A DNA stretch of 64,000 nt from Larkinella sp965227735 (GTDB lineage: Bacteria; Bacteroidota; Bacteroidia; Cytophagales; Spirosomataceae): the NCBI RefSeq assembly GCF_965227735.1, contig NZ_OZ245776.1, positions 5,208,001-5,272,000 on the forward strand, given 5' to 3'. This document shows, one piece after another, positions 34,830-42,548 of this stretch. Position 1 is the first letter of the stretch. The number at the start of each line of letters is the position of its first letter. The translations under genes were made by a program, and so were the position numbers. A model generated the notes under the pieces. It worked only from the letters and a program-made list of their open reading frames with translations. It was not told the DNA's origin and did not search any database.

Positions 34830-35660
34830 TTAAAAACCGCTCGAGCCGCCGGTTAATGGATCAGTATCGCGCCGGTAGTTTGTGCTGCCTGAATTGGATC
34901 GGGTATCATTATCCGAGTTCCAGGTACGGTTTTCTTGATTGGCCTGATCCCGCTGCCAGGTTGCAGCATCCGCATTCTCCTCGGTGCCACTACCGGTTAC
35001 ACCTGAATAGCTACTGCCACCCGGATACGTGCCCGTTGTCTGGCCATAATCGCCATCGCGAACAGTGTCCCGCATCCGGTCGCGAATGCCATCCCGGTCG
35101 GTATCATCGTCGTTATCGGACTCCATTTTAGCGCGTTCGTTGATGAACGATTCCGCAATTTCAGTCAGTTTCCGATCCGTATTTTTTTCTTCCTCCAGAC
35201 TTTCCCCGATGAGTTGAGCAGCATCATGATAGCCTAACAACCGGGCCAGCGAATGGAGTGAACCGTAAGCGGCAATTTCGTGGTGTTCTACTTTTTGACC
35301 GGCAATGATCAAACCGGCATCGCGGGTCAATGAACCGGAATCCGTATCGGCAATAACCACATCGCCGTCGTCGATCAGACCGTCGATGGCGTTGCAGTTT
35401 TTCTCGTCGGCATCGATCCCCAGTTGCTGGAATATCTGCTCAATCCGGCGGATTTGATTTTCTGTTTCAGCCAGATGCTGATGAAAACCCTCGCGTACTA
35501 CATCCGTAGTAGCCGCTTCGGCCATGTTTGGCAGGGCATCGGCGATTTGCTTTTCGGCATAATACATGCCTTTCAATTCGCTGATGAATAATTCACGCAG
35601 TGATGTGTCCGTGTCCCTCGTGCCAAAAAAATTCGCTAACTGTTCCGTGAAAGAAGCCAT
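34830..35660 (-). CDS. DUF892 (YciF-type) ferritin-like protein with long disordered tail
   Basis: A 276-residue protein. Residues 15-170 form the DUF892/YciF ferritin-like domain, LRELFISELKGMYYAEKQIADALP, then HLAETENQIRRIEQIF and GQKVEHHEIAAYGSLHSLARLLG, with the Glu and His positions that bind a di-iron centre in the family. From about residue 185 the sequence becomes an acidic, then Gly/Ser/Asn/Thr-rich tail of roughly 90 residues. The tail is not part of the family domain and is probably disordered. YciF-type proteins are linked to stress responses. Confidence 0.87.
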   Translation of the reverse strand: MASFTEQLANFFGTRDTDTSLRELFISELKGMYYAEKQIADALPNMAEAATTDVVREGFHQHLAETENQIRRIEQIFQQLGIDADEKNCNAIDGLIDDGDVVIADTDSGSLTRDAGLIIAGQKVEHHEIAAYGSLHSLARLLGYHDAAQLIGESLEEEKNTDRKLTEIAESFINERAKMESDNDDDTDRDGIRDRMRDTVRDGDYGQTTGTYPGGSSYSGVTGSGTEENADAATWQRDQANQENRTWNSDNDTRSNSGSTNYRRDTDPLTGGSSGF

Positions 35661-35829
35661 ACAGGTAATTGATTAACAGGTTTAACATTGAGTTTCCATC
35701 CTATGCTCAAATGCTATACCAGTAATCAACTGCCTGAAAAGTAGCAAGTTAATAGAAAGGTGTTGTGGACGTATTACCCCGTTCCGCGGATGAGGTTCCT
35801 CGTAGAACCGGAGAGACCGTACGAAACCG

Positions 35830-36033
35830 CTATGAATTGTTGATAAGACTAACCCCCGAACCCAGAAATACCAGACCCACGATAAACGGTGCCAGAGATT
35901 CCCATTTCGTGATGCTCATGCCCAACACCGGTTTGGCATCCGACAGGAAAGCCACGCAGGCAAACAGGACGACGATGATGCCCAGAATGGTCAGTGTTGC
36001 GCCGAAAAAGCGCCGGAAGTTGTTCTTATCCAT
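35830..36033 (-). CDS. Small two-helix membrane protein
   Basis: A 67-residue protein beginning MDKNNFRRFFGATL, with two hydrophobic segments (about 10-30 and 48-64) joined by a short polar loop. No family is recognised. It starts 170 bp from the DUF892 gene, and its stop is about 200 bp short of the nucleotidyltransferase start-side neighbour on the same strand. Length, hydrophobic pattern and clean start make it a credible gene. Confidence 0.6.
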   Translation of the reverse strand: MDKNNFRRFFGATLTILGIIVVLFACVAFLSDAKPVLGMSITKWESLAPFIVGLVFLGSGVSLINNS

Positions 36034-36069
36034 AGTATTTTGTGCGTTTGTGGTGGTTTCGTGTCGAAT

Positions 36070-37611
36070 CTATTGCGGGCTTTCCGGGGAAGAGGAATTG
36101 TGAGATGCGGACTGGTCAGCCTGAATAGTCTGAATGGACAGCTCTTTGACGGGTTCGAGGCCCATTTTTCGACCTTCTTCGATCATGAACGGAATGGCGG
36201 CTTCGAGTGTGTTAACGACGGTTCCCTCCAGAATGGCTTCCCGAATGGCTACCTTGATCAGTCCGACTTCTTTCGACGGTTTCAGACCAAAGGCTTCCAT
36301 AATGAGTTCTCCCGTGACAACCGGCTGAAAATTACGCAGTTTATCCCGTTCGTCCAGTTCGCGGAGTTTGCGTTCCACCTTGTCGAAATTGGCGAGGTGT
36401 TTCTTGACACGATCGTAGTTTTTCGACGTAATATCGGCCCGGCAGAGGTTCATCAGCGCTTCCAGATCGTCGCCCGCTTCGATCAGCAGCCGCCGGAGTG
36501 CCGAGTCGGTAATCTGTTCTTTCACCAGCGCAATGGGCCGCAGGTGCAACCGGACGAGTTTTTTGACAAACCGCATTTTTTCGTTGAGCGGCAACTTCAT
36601 CTGGCGGAAAATACCCGGAACCTGTTTGGCTCCCAGATCCTCGTGACCGTGAAACGTCCAGCCCACTTTCGGATCGAAGCGTTTGGTGGCCGGTTTGGCA
36701 ATGTCGTGGAGCAAAGCCGCCCAGCGCAGCCAGAGGTCGTCGGAGCGTTCGGCCACGTTGTCCAGCACTTGCAGCGTATGGTAAAAATTATCTTTGTGTC
36801 CCTTGCCCTCGATGGTTTCAACGCCTTTCAACGCCAGCAGTTCCGGGAAAATAAGATCCAGCAAACCGGCGTGATACAGCAGTTTAAAACCGTATGACGG
36901 CTTGGCCGACAGAATAATCTTGTTCAGTTCGTCCGTAATCCGTTCCCGCGAAACAATCGCCAGGCGGTCTTTCATTTCAATAATCGCGTCGAACGTGTCC
37001 GGCTCGATGTCGAAACCCAATTGCGACGCAAACCGGATGGCCCGCATCATGCGCAGGGGATCGTCGGAAAACGTGATTTTGGGTTCGAGCGGGGTGCGAA
37101 TGGTTTTCCGGCGCAGATCGTCCAGACCGCCAAATGGGTCGAGCAACTGGCCGAAATCGCTCTCGTTCAGGCTGATGCTCATTGCGTTGATGGTGAAATC
37201 CCGGCGGTTCTGGTCGTCTTCGAGGGTGCCGTTTTCAACCAGCGGTTTTCGCGAATCGGAGCGGTAGGATTCTTTTCGGGCACCGACAAACTCCACTTCC
37301 CAGCCCAGCGAACGATGGCCCGGAACGGTTTCGGTTGCTTCGGTATACGTGGTTTGGTCGGGATGAGCCGGTAACATGGCCGTTCCGAAATTTTTAAACA
37401 CAATCACCGGCACTTTCAACTCCCGGCCTACGGCTTCGGCCAGGTCGATTCCACTGCCGATGCATACAATATCGATGTCTTTCGACGGACGCTTCAGAAT
37501 CAGATCCCGCACAAAACCGCCGATGACATATGCACGAACGTCCAGCGCAGCCGCCTGACGGGCGATGACTTCAAAAATGGGATTGCTATGTAGGGTCTCC
37601 GTAAAGTTCAT
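36070..37611 (-). CDS. CCA-adding-type tRNA nucleotidyltransferase with HD domain
   Basis: A 513-residue class II polynucleotide-adenylyltransferase-family protein. YVIGGFVRDLILKR (28-41) and the metal-binding Asp45/Asp47 in DIDIV form the nucleotidyltransferase site; RRDFTINAMS and DDPLRMMRAIRFASQL follow. An HD domain follows, with LRWAALLHDIAKP and HGHEDLGAK. It most likely adds or repairs the CCA end of tRNA. I chose MNFTETLHSN as start; an ATG at 37668 that overlaps the stop of the upstream gene (TAATG) is also in frame and would add 19 residues. Confidence 0.9.
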   Translation of the reverse strand: MNFTETLHSNPIFEVIARQAAALDVRAYVIGGFVRDLILKRPSKDIDIVCIGSGIDLAEAVGRELKVPVIVFKNFGTAMLPAHPDQTTYTEATETVPGHRSLGWEVEFVGARKESYRSDSRKPLVENGTLEDDQNRRDFTINAMSISLNESDFGQLLDPFGGLDDLRRKTIRTPLEPKITFSDDPLRMMRAIRFASQLGFDIEPDTFDAIIEMKDRLAIVSRERITDELNKIILSAKPSYGFKLLYHAGLLDLIFPELLALKGVETIEGKGHKDNFYHTLQVLDNVAERSDDLWLRWAALLHDIAKPATKRFDPKVGWTFHGHEDLGAKQVPGIFRQMKLPLNEKMRFVKKLVRLHLRPIALVKEQITDSALRRLLIEAGDDLEALMNLCRADITSKNYDRVKKHLANFDKVERKLRELDERDKLRNFQPVVTGELIMEAFGLKPSKEVGLIKVAIREAILEGTVVNTLEAAIPFMIEEGRKMGLEPVKELSIQTIQADQSASHNSSSPESPQ

Positions 37612-37667
37612 AGAACACAGGAATAACGAATCGTTCCGATCCTGGTCGGCAGTGGCGGTACGGCTCA

Positions 37668-38186
37668 TTATTTTCGTAAAAAGGCTACTTCCCCTTTTGG
37701 ACCTAACTCCATAATACGCGGCAACTGAATTTTGGCGGGCAGTTCGCCCCACGAAACGGGCGGTTTTGCCAGACCGACCGGCCATTCCGCGTCTTCAAAC
37801 GGCAAGGTCAACAGCCCCCGGCCAAACGCGCCGATCAGGTTTCGCACCGATTCGCTGAGGGTTTTTCGCACCGGCACCTGCAACCGGAAGGCGTCGGGCA
37901 GGTTGATGCCGTTGTACAGTAAAACCGTCAGGGGCATTTCGGCGAACTCGATCAGATCCCAGGCCACATCCGGCACGGGCCGGACATAGAGGTTGAGCTG
38001 ACTATTGTCGGAAATGAGAATGGTGGGAAGCGGGGCCGGAACCAGGTCTTTGCGGACGTCCAGCAAATGTTCGACGGCTTCCGCGTGGCCGGGATCGCAG
38101 GCTAGTGAAACCCCGGTTTCGTCGGCCAGCCGGATGAGTCGTCCCTGCCGGAGTTCGGCAACAATATCGCGTGGCGTTGGTGTCAT
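37668..38186 (-). CDS. Divergent YrdC/Sua5-like protein
   Basis: About 172 residues from MTPTPRDIVAELRQGRLIRL; an ATG at 38246 is also open. The layout matches the YrdC fold of threonylcarbamoyl-AMP synthase: an N-terminal helix, a segment where Sua5 has its PTDT-YGL loop, then PAPLPTILISDNSQLNLYV and FAEMPLTVLLYN. However, the nucleotide-contacting PTDT, the K-x-R and the SAN-x-SG motifs are replaced (LADETGVSLAC; no Lys/Arg pair). It may be a paralogue with changed function rather than the t6A enzyme. Its stop overlaps a possible start of the tRNA nucleotidyltransferase, so both may act on tRNA. Confidence 0.65.
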   Translation of the reverse strand: MTPTPRDIVAELRQGRLIRLADETGVSLACDPGHAEAVEHLLDVRKDLVPAPLPTILISDNSQLNLYVRPVPDVAWDLIEFAEMPLTVLLYNGINLPDAFRLQVPVRKTLSESVRNLIGAFGRGLLTLPFEDAEWPVGLAKPPVSWGELPAKIQLPRIMELGPKGEVAFLRK

Positions 38187-38327
38187 AGTTGTAACAATCC
38201 GCAAAAGTACGGCAAGTTTTTGGAAAGGTGTTTGAATTATAAGCAAACCGTCTTAGATTTCATTCAAATGTCGGTTTTTACAGACCCTTATTCCTGACCC
38301 ATGAATTTAGTAGTCGGTTCGCTTGCT

Positions 38328-38418
38328 GCCCCTAAATCCCTTAAAGGGGACTTTTTGCATCTGGAAAAATTCGCGTCCAAGTCTCCTTCAGGGCCGAGGT
38401 CGCGCACGACTTTAGGGG
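38328..38418. repeat. Palindromic element at the 5' end of the GH140-type gene
   Basis: Begins gcccctaaatcccttaaagg and ends gcacgactttaggggtg. Its right half resembles the right arm of the element inside ileS (50359-50465): both read aagtc-cct-t-agggcc-gggtcgcg followed by gactttagggg. The left arm is shortened by about 15 bases. Translated in the plus frame it gives KGDFL and SKSPSGPRSRTTLG, like the ileS insertion. Confidence 0.75.
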
Positions 38419-39830
38419 TGAAAAAGACGTTTGTTTTTGGAATTATCTACCTGTTCCTGTCCGCTTCAGGATACGCCCAGAAACCTGCTGCGGCTTCGAA
38501 AGAAACCGTTGCCTTATCCAAACTCTACATCATTCCCGACAAACGCTACATCATGCGGGGCGATGGAAAACCGTTTTTCTGGTTGGGCGACACGGCCTGG
38601 GAGTTGTTCCACCGGCTGACGAAGGAAGAAGCCGATCTCTACCTGAAAAACCGGGCAGCCAAAGGATTTACCGTGATTCAGGCCGTGGTGCTGGCTGAAC
38701 TTGACGGACTAACACAGCCCAATCAATATGGCCAATTGCCGCTGGTGGGCAACGACCCCACCAAGCCGAATGAAGCGTATTTTCAACATGTCGACTGGGT
38801 GGTCAACCGGGCTACCGAACTGGGCTTGGTCGTTGGGCTGCTGCCGACCTGGGGGGATAAATTCAATCAGAAGTGGGGAAAAGGCCCCGAAATTTTCAAC
38901 ACCGCCAATGCCCGGACCTACGGTGAATTCATTGGCAAACGCTACCGGGGCAAACCGGTGATCTGGATTTTGGGCGGTGACCGCAATCCGGAGGGCGAGC
39001 AACGGCTGGCCATCGTCCGGGCAATGGCGGAAGGCATCAAGAAAGGCGACGGTGGCACCAAGCTAATGACCTACCACCCGCAGGGCGACAGCAACTCGTC
39101 GGGTTTCTTCCACAGTGACAAATGGTTGAACATCAACCTGTTTCAGTCAGGTCACAGCGCAAAGAACAAGAAGAATTACGTGATGCAGCGGCAGAATTAC
39201 GCCATGTTTCCGCCCAAACCGACCCTCGATGGCGAACCGCGCTACGAAGACCATCCGATTGCGCACAAACCGGAGCAGGGCTATTTTGACGATTTCGATG
39301 TGCGGCAGGCGGCCTGGTGGGCGGTTTTGTCGGGCGGATGCGGGCATACCTACGGCAACCACAACATCTGGCAGTTTTTCGATAACGACCGAAATCCGCC
39401 GGTTTCGGCCGCCCGAACGCACTGGAAACGGGCACTCGACCATGCCGGGGCGTTTCAGATGGGAATTCTGCGCCGGTTGTATGAGTCGCATCCGTGGACG
39501 CGGCTGATGCCCGATGAGCGGCTGATTCAGAACGCCAATCCCGACGACGGCAATCACCAGGTGGCGGCCATTTCGGAAGACGACAATTTCCTGTTTGCCT
39601 ACACGCCCAACGGCAGTCCGCTGAAAATTGACCTCGCCCGGCTGACGGCTTCACCAAACGTGCTGGCCTACTGGTATAATCCCCGCGATGGGAAGAGCCA
39701 GAAAATCGGGGTATTTCCGAATACCGGACCGCAGGAATTCAAGGCCCCGATTGTCGGCCCAACCACGGACTGGGTGCTGGTGCTGGACGATGCAAAGGCC
39801 CCCTTTGCCGGTTTTGGCCTGAAGAAGTAA
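38418..39830 (+). CDS. GH140-type glycoside hydrolase (DUF4038), secreted
   Basis: About 470 residues if translation starts at the GTG at 38418, giving VKKTFVFGIIYLFLSASGYAQ, a proper signal peptide. The longer frame from the ATG at 38301 would place 39 residues, encoded by a palindromic repeat, ahead of the signal. The DUF4038 catalytic domain shows GDGKPFFWLGDTAWELFHRLT, NRAAKGFTVIQAVVL and VIWILGGDRNPEG. A C-terminal domain (PNVLAYWYNPRDGKSQKIG) follows. GH140 enzymes include apiosidases acting on plant pectin side chains; the actual substrate here is unknown. There is no SusC/SusD next to it. Confidence 0.88.
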   Translation: MKKTFVFGIIYLFLSASGYAQKPAAASKETVALSKLYIIPDKRYIMRGDGKPFFWLGDTAWELFHRLTKEEADLYLKNRAAKGFTVIQAVVLAELDGLTQPNQYGQLPLVGNDPTKPNEAYFQHVDWVVNRATELGLVVGLLPTWGDKFNQKWGKGPEIFNTANARTYGEFIGKRYRGKPVIWILGGDRNPEGEQRLAIVRAMAEGIKKGDGGTKLMTYHPQGDSNSSGFFHSDKWLNINLFQSGHSAKNKKNYVMQRQNYAMFPPKPTLDGEPRYEDHPIAHKPEQGYFDDFDVRQAAWWAVLSGGCGHTYGNHNIWQFFDNDRNPPVSAARTHWKRALDHAGAFQMGILRRLYESHPWTRLMPDERLIQNANPDDGNHQVAAISEDDNFLFAYTPNGSPLKIDLARLTASPNVLAYWYNPRDGKSQKIGVFPNTGPQEFKAPIVGPTTDWVLVLDDAKAPFAGFGLKK

Positions 39831-39842
39831 GGAGAAGGTGGC

Positions 39843-40979
39843 TTAAACCGTATGGCCAAAAACCGCCATTTTTTCCGCGCCGATGTCATGCCCCAACGTC
39901 CGGATGATGTGGGAGATCAGCCGGTTTTGCCCGCAACAGTCTCCGGTAAAATCCGCACGGTATTTTTTAGCGATGTAGCGGTCGTGCGGGCAGCCGCCGT
40001 TGCAGATTCCGTAGTTTTGACAGGCCGACAGTCGTTGGAGATTGTCCCGTTCCTGTCGACGCAACTCCCGCATTTGGGGTGATTTAAACAGTGCATCAAA
40101 ATCCGATTCCAGGATGTTGCCAAGGTTATACATCGGATCGCCGACGTATTTATCGCAGTGATAGACATCGCCTTCGGGTTCGATGTGGTAATAACCGCCG
40201 AGGCAATTCCCGGCCAAGGTGCAGACCTGCGGATTACCCCGCATCACCGAACGCACAATGCCGTCGATTTCGCGCACCCGGATGTCGGGATTGTCGAGGG
40301 CGTACCAGTGGTCGAAAATCCGGATCATGAATTCTTCGTAGTCTTCGAGCGACAGGTAATCGGTGGTCGCGCGTTCGCCGGAGTTCTGGCCGATGAGGTT
40401 GTCGGGAACGGCGGGCAGAAACGAGAAGTTGTCGACCTTCAGATCCCGGGTGATGAAATCAAAAATTTCGGGAGCCGGTAACCGCTTGGTGTTGTCGTTG
40501 AGCACCAGCAGAACGCCGTGGCCAATTCCGTATTCTTTGAGCAGGTCGATGCTTTTGATCACCTGTTGAAAACTCCCTTTTCCGGAAGCAAAAGACCGGT
40601 TGCGGTTGTGAATCTCTTCGGGGCCATCCACGCTGACGCCCACCTGAAAGTGGTTTTTTCTGAAAAATTCACACCATTCCTCCGTGAGCAGCGTGCCGTT
40701 GATCTGGACGCTGTTGAGGACGTATTGCCCTTCCTGAATAAAAGCCTGCTGCAAGCTGAGCGCCCGGCGAAAGAAATCGATGCCCAGCAGCAGCGGTTCG
40801 CCCCCGTGCCAGATAAAATTGATGACCTTATAACGTTTGGCGCGAAAGGCCTTCGCGACGATATTGGCCAGAATCTCGAAGGAAATAACCGTTCCGCGCG
40901 AGCGCCAGTCGTGGCAGTAGGAGCAGCGCAGGTTGCACTTGCGGGTCGATTTGATGATCAGGCTGAGGGAATTGTCCAT
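39843..40979 (-). CDS. Radical SAM/SPASM peptide maturase-like enzyme
   Basis: A 378-residue radical SAM enzyme. Cys15, Cys19 and Cys22 (CNLRCSYC) bind the SAM-cleaving 4Fe-4S cluster, and IWHGGEPLL at 56-64 is the Gly-rich SAM-binding motif. A SPASM domain follows with Cys253, 259, 275, 320, 326, 330, 348 and 349, including CQNYGICNGGCPHDRY, enough for two auxiliary clusters. This architecture is shared by sulfatase-maturating enzymes and by RiPP maturases that form sactionine or cyclophane cross-links. No sulfatase is in the window. The gene directly upstream encodes a small protein with three W-x-R motifs, so a peptide-modifying role is more likely. Confidence 0.88.
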   Translation of the reverse strand: MDNSLSLIIKSTRKCNLRCSYCHDWRSRGTVISFEILANIVAKAFRAKRYKVINFIWHGGEPLLLGIDFFRRALSLQQAFIQEGQYVLNSVQINGTLLTEEWCEFFRKNHFQVGVSVDGPEEIHNRNRSFASGKGSFQQVIKSIDLLKEYGIGHGVLLVLNDNTKRLPAPEIFDFITRDLKVDNFSFLPAVPDNLIGQNSGERATTDYLSLEDYEEFMIRIFDHWYALDNPDIRVREIDGIVRSVMRGNPQVCTLAGNCLGGYYHIEPEGDVYHCDKYVGDPMYNLGNILESDFDALFKSPQMRELRRQERDNLQRLSACQNYGICNGGCPHDRYIAKKYRADFTGDCCGQNRLISHIIRTLGHDIGAEKMAVFGHTV

Positions 40980-41021
40980 GGTAGAGGTTGTTGTAATACA
41001 GTTCAGAAGGCGAGTGAGAAA

Positions 41022-41053
41022 CCGAAGAATCCCTTTGGGGCGGGACTCTTCGG
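41022..41053 (-). terminator. Hairpin between the W-x-R protein and the radical SAM gene
   Basis: On the minus strand ccgaagagtccc pairs with gggattcttcgg (one G-U) across an 8-nt loop and is followed by tttct. It sits in the 92-bp gap, where partial termination would give more precursor than maturase transcript. Confidence 0.65.
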
Positions 41054-41071
41054 CGGGGTTGGCAAGCGGTT

Positions 41072-41500
41072 TCAGGACATGCCTTTGAGCCGGTCTACGA
41101 GTTTGATCTCTTCTTCCGAAAAGCCGATGGCATCGGCGAAATCCTTGAACGAATTCAGCGGGCTGGTTTCAAACCGGGGAATGTCGACGATGATCCGGAA
41201 CCAGAAACGAACCCAGATTCGGAACCAGATGCGGAGATTGAGGTTCTGTACCAGCGCATCCTGGAGGGCCAGACCCGCTTCGTCGGTTTTGATCTGGTTC
41301 CGTAATTCCAGGGGCACCATCTCGCCTTTCCGAATCGGAATCTCGGCGTCGGGGGCCGATATTTCGAGCCCTTTCCGTTCTTCATACATCGCTTTCGCTA
41401 CTTCCTGAATCAGCCTTTTCCCGATTTCCTGCTGGCTTCTCGGGTCTTTGGCCAATTTTTCCAATGCGTCGATTTGCTCTTTCAGCGGTCTCTTCTCCAT
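41072..41500 (-). CDS. Putative RiPP precursor with three W-x-R repeats
   Basis: A 142-residue cytoplasmic protein without signal peptide. Residues 1-85 are charged and helical (KEQIDALEKLAKDPRSQQEI, then MVPLELRNQI) and would suit a leader. Residues 91-102 read IWFRIWVRFWFR, three tandem units of aromatic/aliphatic-Trp-x-Arg, unlike anything else in the window. A 40-residue tail follows, with an acidic FSEEEIKLVDRLKG helix. It ends 92 bp before a radical SAM/SPASM gene on the same strand. W-x-R fits the three-residue pattern of cyclophane-forming radical SAM enzymes. Against this, the core is not C-terminal and no protease or exporter is adjacent. Function is inferred. Confidence 0.6.
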   Translation of the reverse strand: MEKRPLKEQIDALEKLAKDPRSQQEIGKRLIQEVAKAMYEERKGLEISAPDAEIPIRKGEMVPLELRNQIKTDEAGLALQDALVQNLNLRIWFRIWVRFWFRIIVDIPRFETSPLNSFKDFADAIGFSEEEIKLVDRLKGMS

Positions 41501-41516
41501 GGTGTTTAGATTTAGT

Positions 41517-41567
41517 TTTACATCGATATAACTAGCTGACCAATAGTATTTTATTGGCCGATGTAAA
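41517..41567. promoter_or_regulatory. Nested inverted repeat upstream of the W-x-R protein gene
   Basis: tttacatcg (41517-41525) mirrors cgatgtaaa (41559-41567), and inside it ccaata (41540-41545) mirrors tattgg (41552-41557). It lies in the short gap between the AraC gene and the putative precursor, 17 bp from the precursor start, so it may be an operator or leader structure. Confidence 0.45.
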
Positions 41568-41606
41568 GTTTGTTAATCCCGGAGAATTTCGCTTTTACGG
41601 ATGTTC

Positions 41607-42014
41607 CTAACCTTTCAACGCATGTTCCAAAAACTTCAACGGATGTTCCGAAAGTGGTTTGAGTTCATGGGTTTCCTGATACCGCCGGGGGCAAACGCCG
41701 AATACTTCCGTAAACCGTTTGGTGAAGTAGCTCAGGCTGTTGAAGCCAACGGCGAAGGCAATCTCGGAAATGGTCAGATCCGTTTGGTCGAGCAGCAGAT
41801 CGCGGGCTTTCGTCAGCCGGACGTAGCGGATAAAGGCGGTGGCCGACATGCCGGTCTTGGCGGTGAGTCGGCGGTAGAGGTTGGTGCGGCTCATCGCGGC
41901 CGATTCGAGCAGATCCGTCACGCTTAAGTCGGGATTGTCGATGTTTTGCTCGATCTGACCCCACAGCTTCAGCACGGTATGGTCTCGGACGGCAACAGAT
42001 TGAAAGGGATTCAT
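41607..42014 (-). CDS. AraC family DNA-binding protein
   Basis: About 135 residues from MNPFQSVAVRDHT; an ATG at 42212 is also in frame and would give 201 residues, with an N-terminal part that matches nothing I know. The C-terminal 100 residues are a complete AraC domain: two helix-turn-helix units, DLLESAAMSRTNLYRRLTAKTG and ISEIAFAVGFNSLSYFTKRFTEVFG, then CPRRYQE. There is no sensor domain in the short form. It is immediately upstream of the putative precursor and radical SAM genes on the same strand, so I infer it regulates them. Confidence 0.8.
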   Translation of the reverse strand: MNPFQSVAVRDHTVLKLWGQIEQNIDNPDLSVTDLLESAAMSRTNLYRRLTAKTGMSATAFIRYVRLTKARDLLLDQTDLTISEIAFAVGFNSLSYFTKRFTEVFGVCPRRYQETHELKPLSEHPLKFLEHALKG

Positions 42015-42320
42015 GGCTTTCTGGATGAACGGTGTGAATGTGGATAGTCGGGCGCTGGCAAACCCGGCTTCTCCTTGATGTTCTAACCAGTCTACTTTGG
42101 GAGGTGCAATGATGAAGTAAATAAATACAATAATTTCCTGGAAAGTGATCCAGTTTGAGTATTCGGTTTGGCAAAAACCGGCAAGTGTGCCGGTTTTCGA
42201 CACCATTGACATTCCTTATTTTGAGTTACCGGTAACCCATTCGATCGTCGGAAAATTGCCTTTCTGAGGTGGGTAGTCTATACTTGCAAAGAAAGATTCG
42301 AACACGGACAGGGTACGGGT

Positions 42321-42548
42321 ATGAACGCAGGCATTGGTAAATATCTGATCGGAATTGGGGTGGTGATCGTCCTGATCGGGCTGATCGTCTATTTCTTTGG
42401 CGACAAACTAAACTGGCTCGGCCGGTTGCCGGGCGACATTCGCATCGAAGGCAAAAACGGCGGTTTTTATTTCCCGATTGTCACCTGCATCGTCGTCAGC
42501 GTTCTGCTGAACCTCATTTTTGTTTTGATCCGGAAGTTTTTCGGGTAG
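42321..42548 (+). CDS. DUF2905 small membrane protein
   Basis: A 75-residue protein with two membrane helices (about 6-26 and 50-70) joined by the conserved LNWLGRLPGDIRIEGKNGGFYFPI loop that defines DUF2905. It has the usual family length. Function is unknown. Its last 35 bases overlap the 3' end of the convergent secreted-protein gene, which is unusual but plausible because both frames have good coding character. Confidence 0.88.
   Translation: MNAGIGKYLIGIGVVIVLIGLIVYFFGDKLNWLGRLPGDIRIEGKNGGFYFPIVTCIVVSVLLNLIFVLIRKFFG

Noticed and set aside
39843..40979. Radical SAM enzyme as a sulfatase-maturating enzyme
   Set aside because: It has the same general architecture, but no sulfatase or C/S-x-P-x-R substrate gene is near, while a repetitive Trp-rich small protein is directly upstream. 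Not excluded, only less likely.
40518..41408. Long plus-strand open frame (296 codons) across the radical SAM and W-x-R genes
   Set aside because: It is antisense to two well-supported genes, and its translation has no recognisable domain; long antisense frames are common in this GC-rich codon usage.
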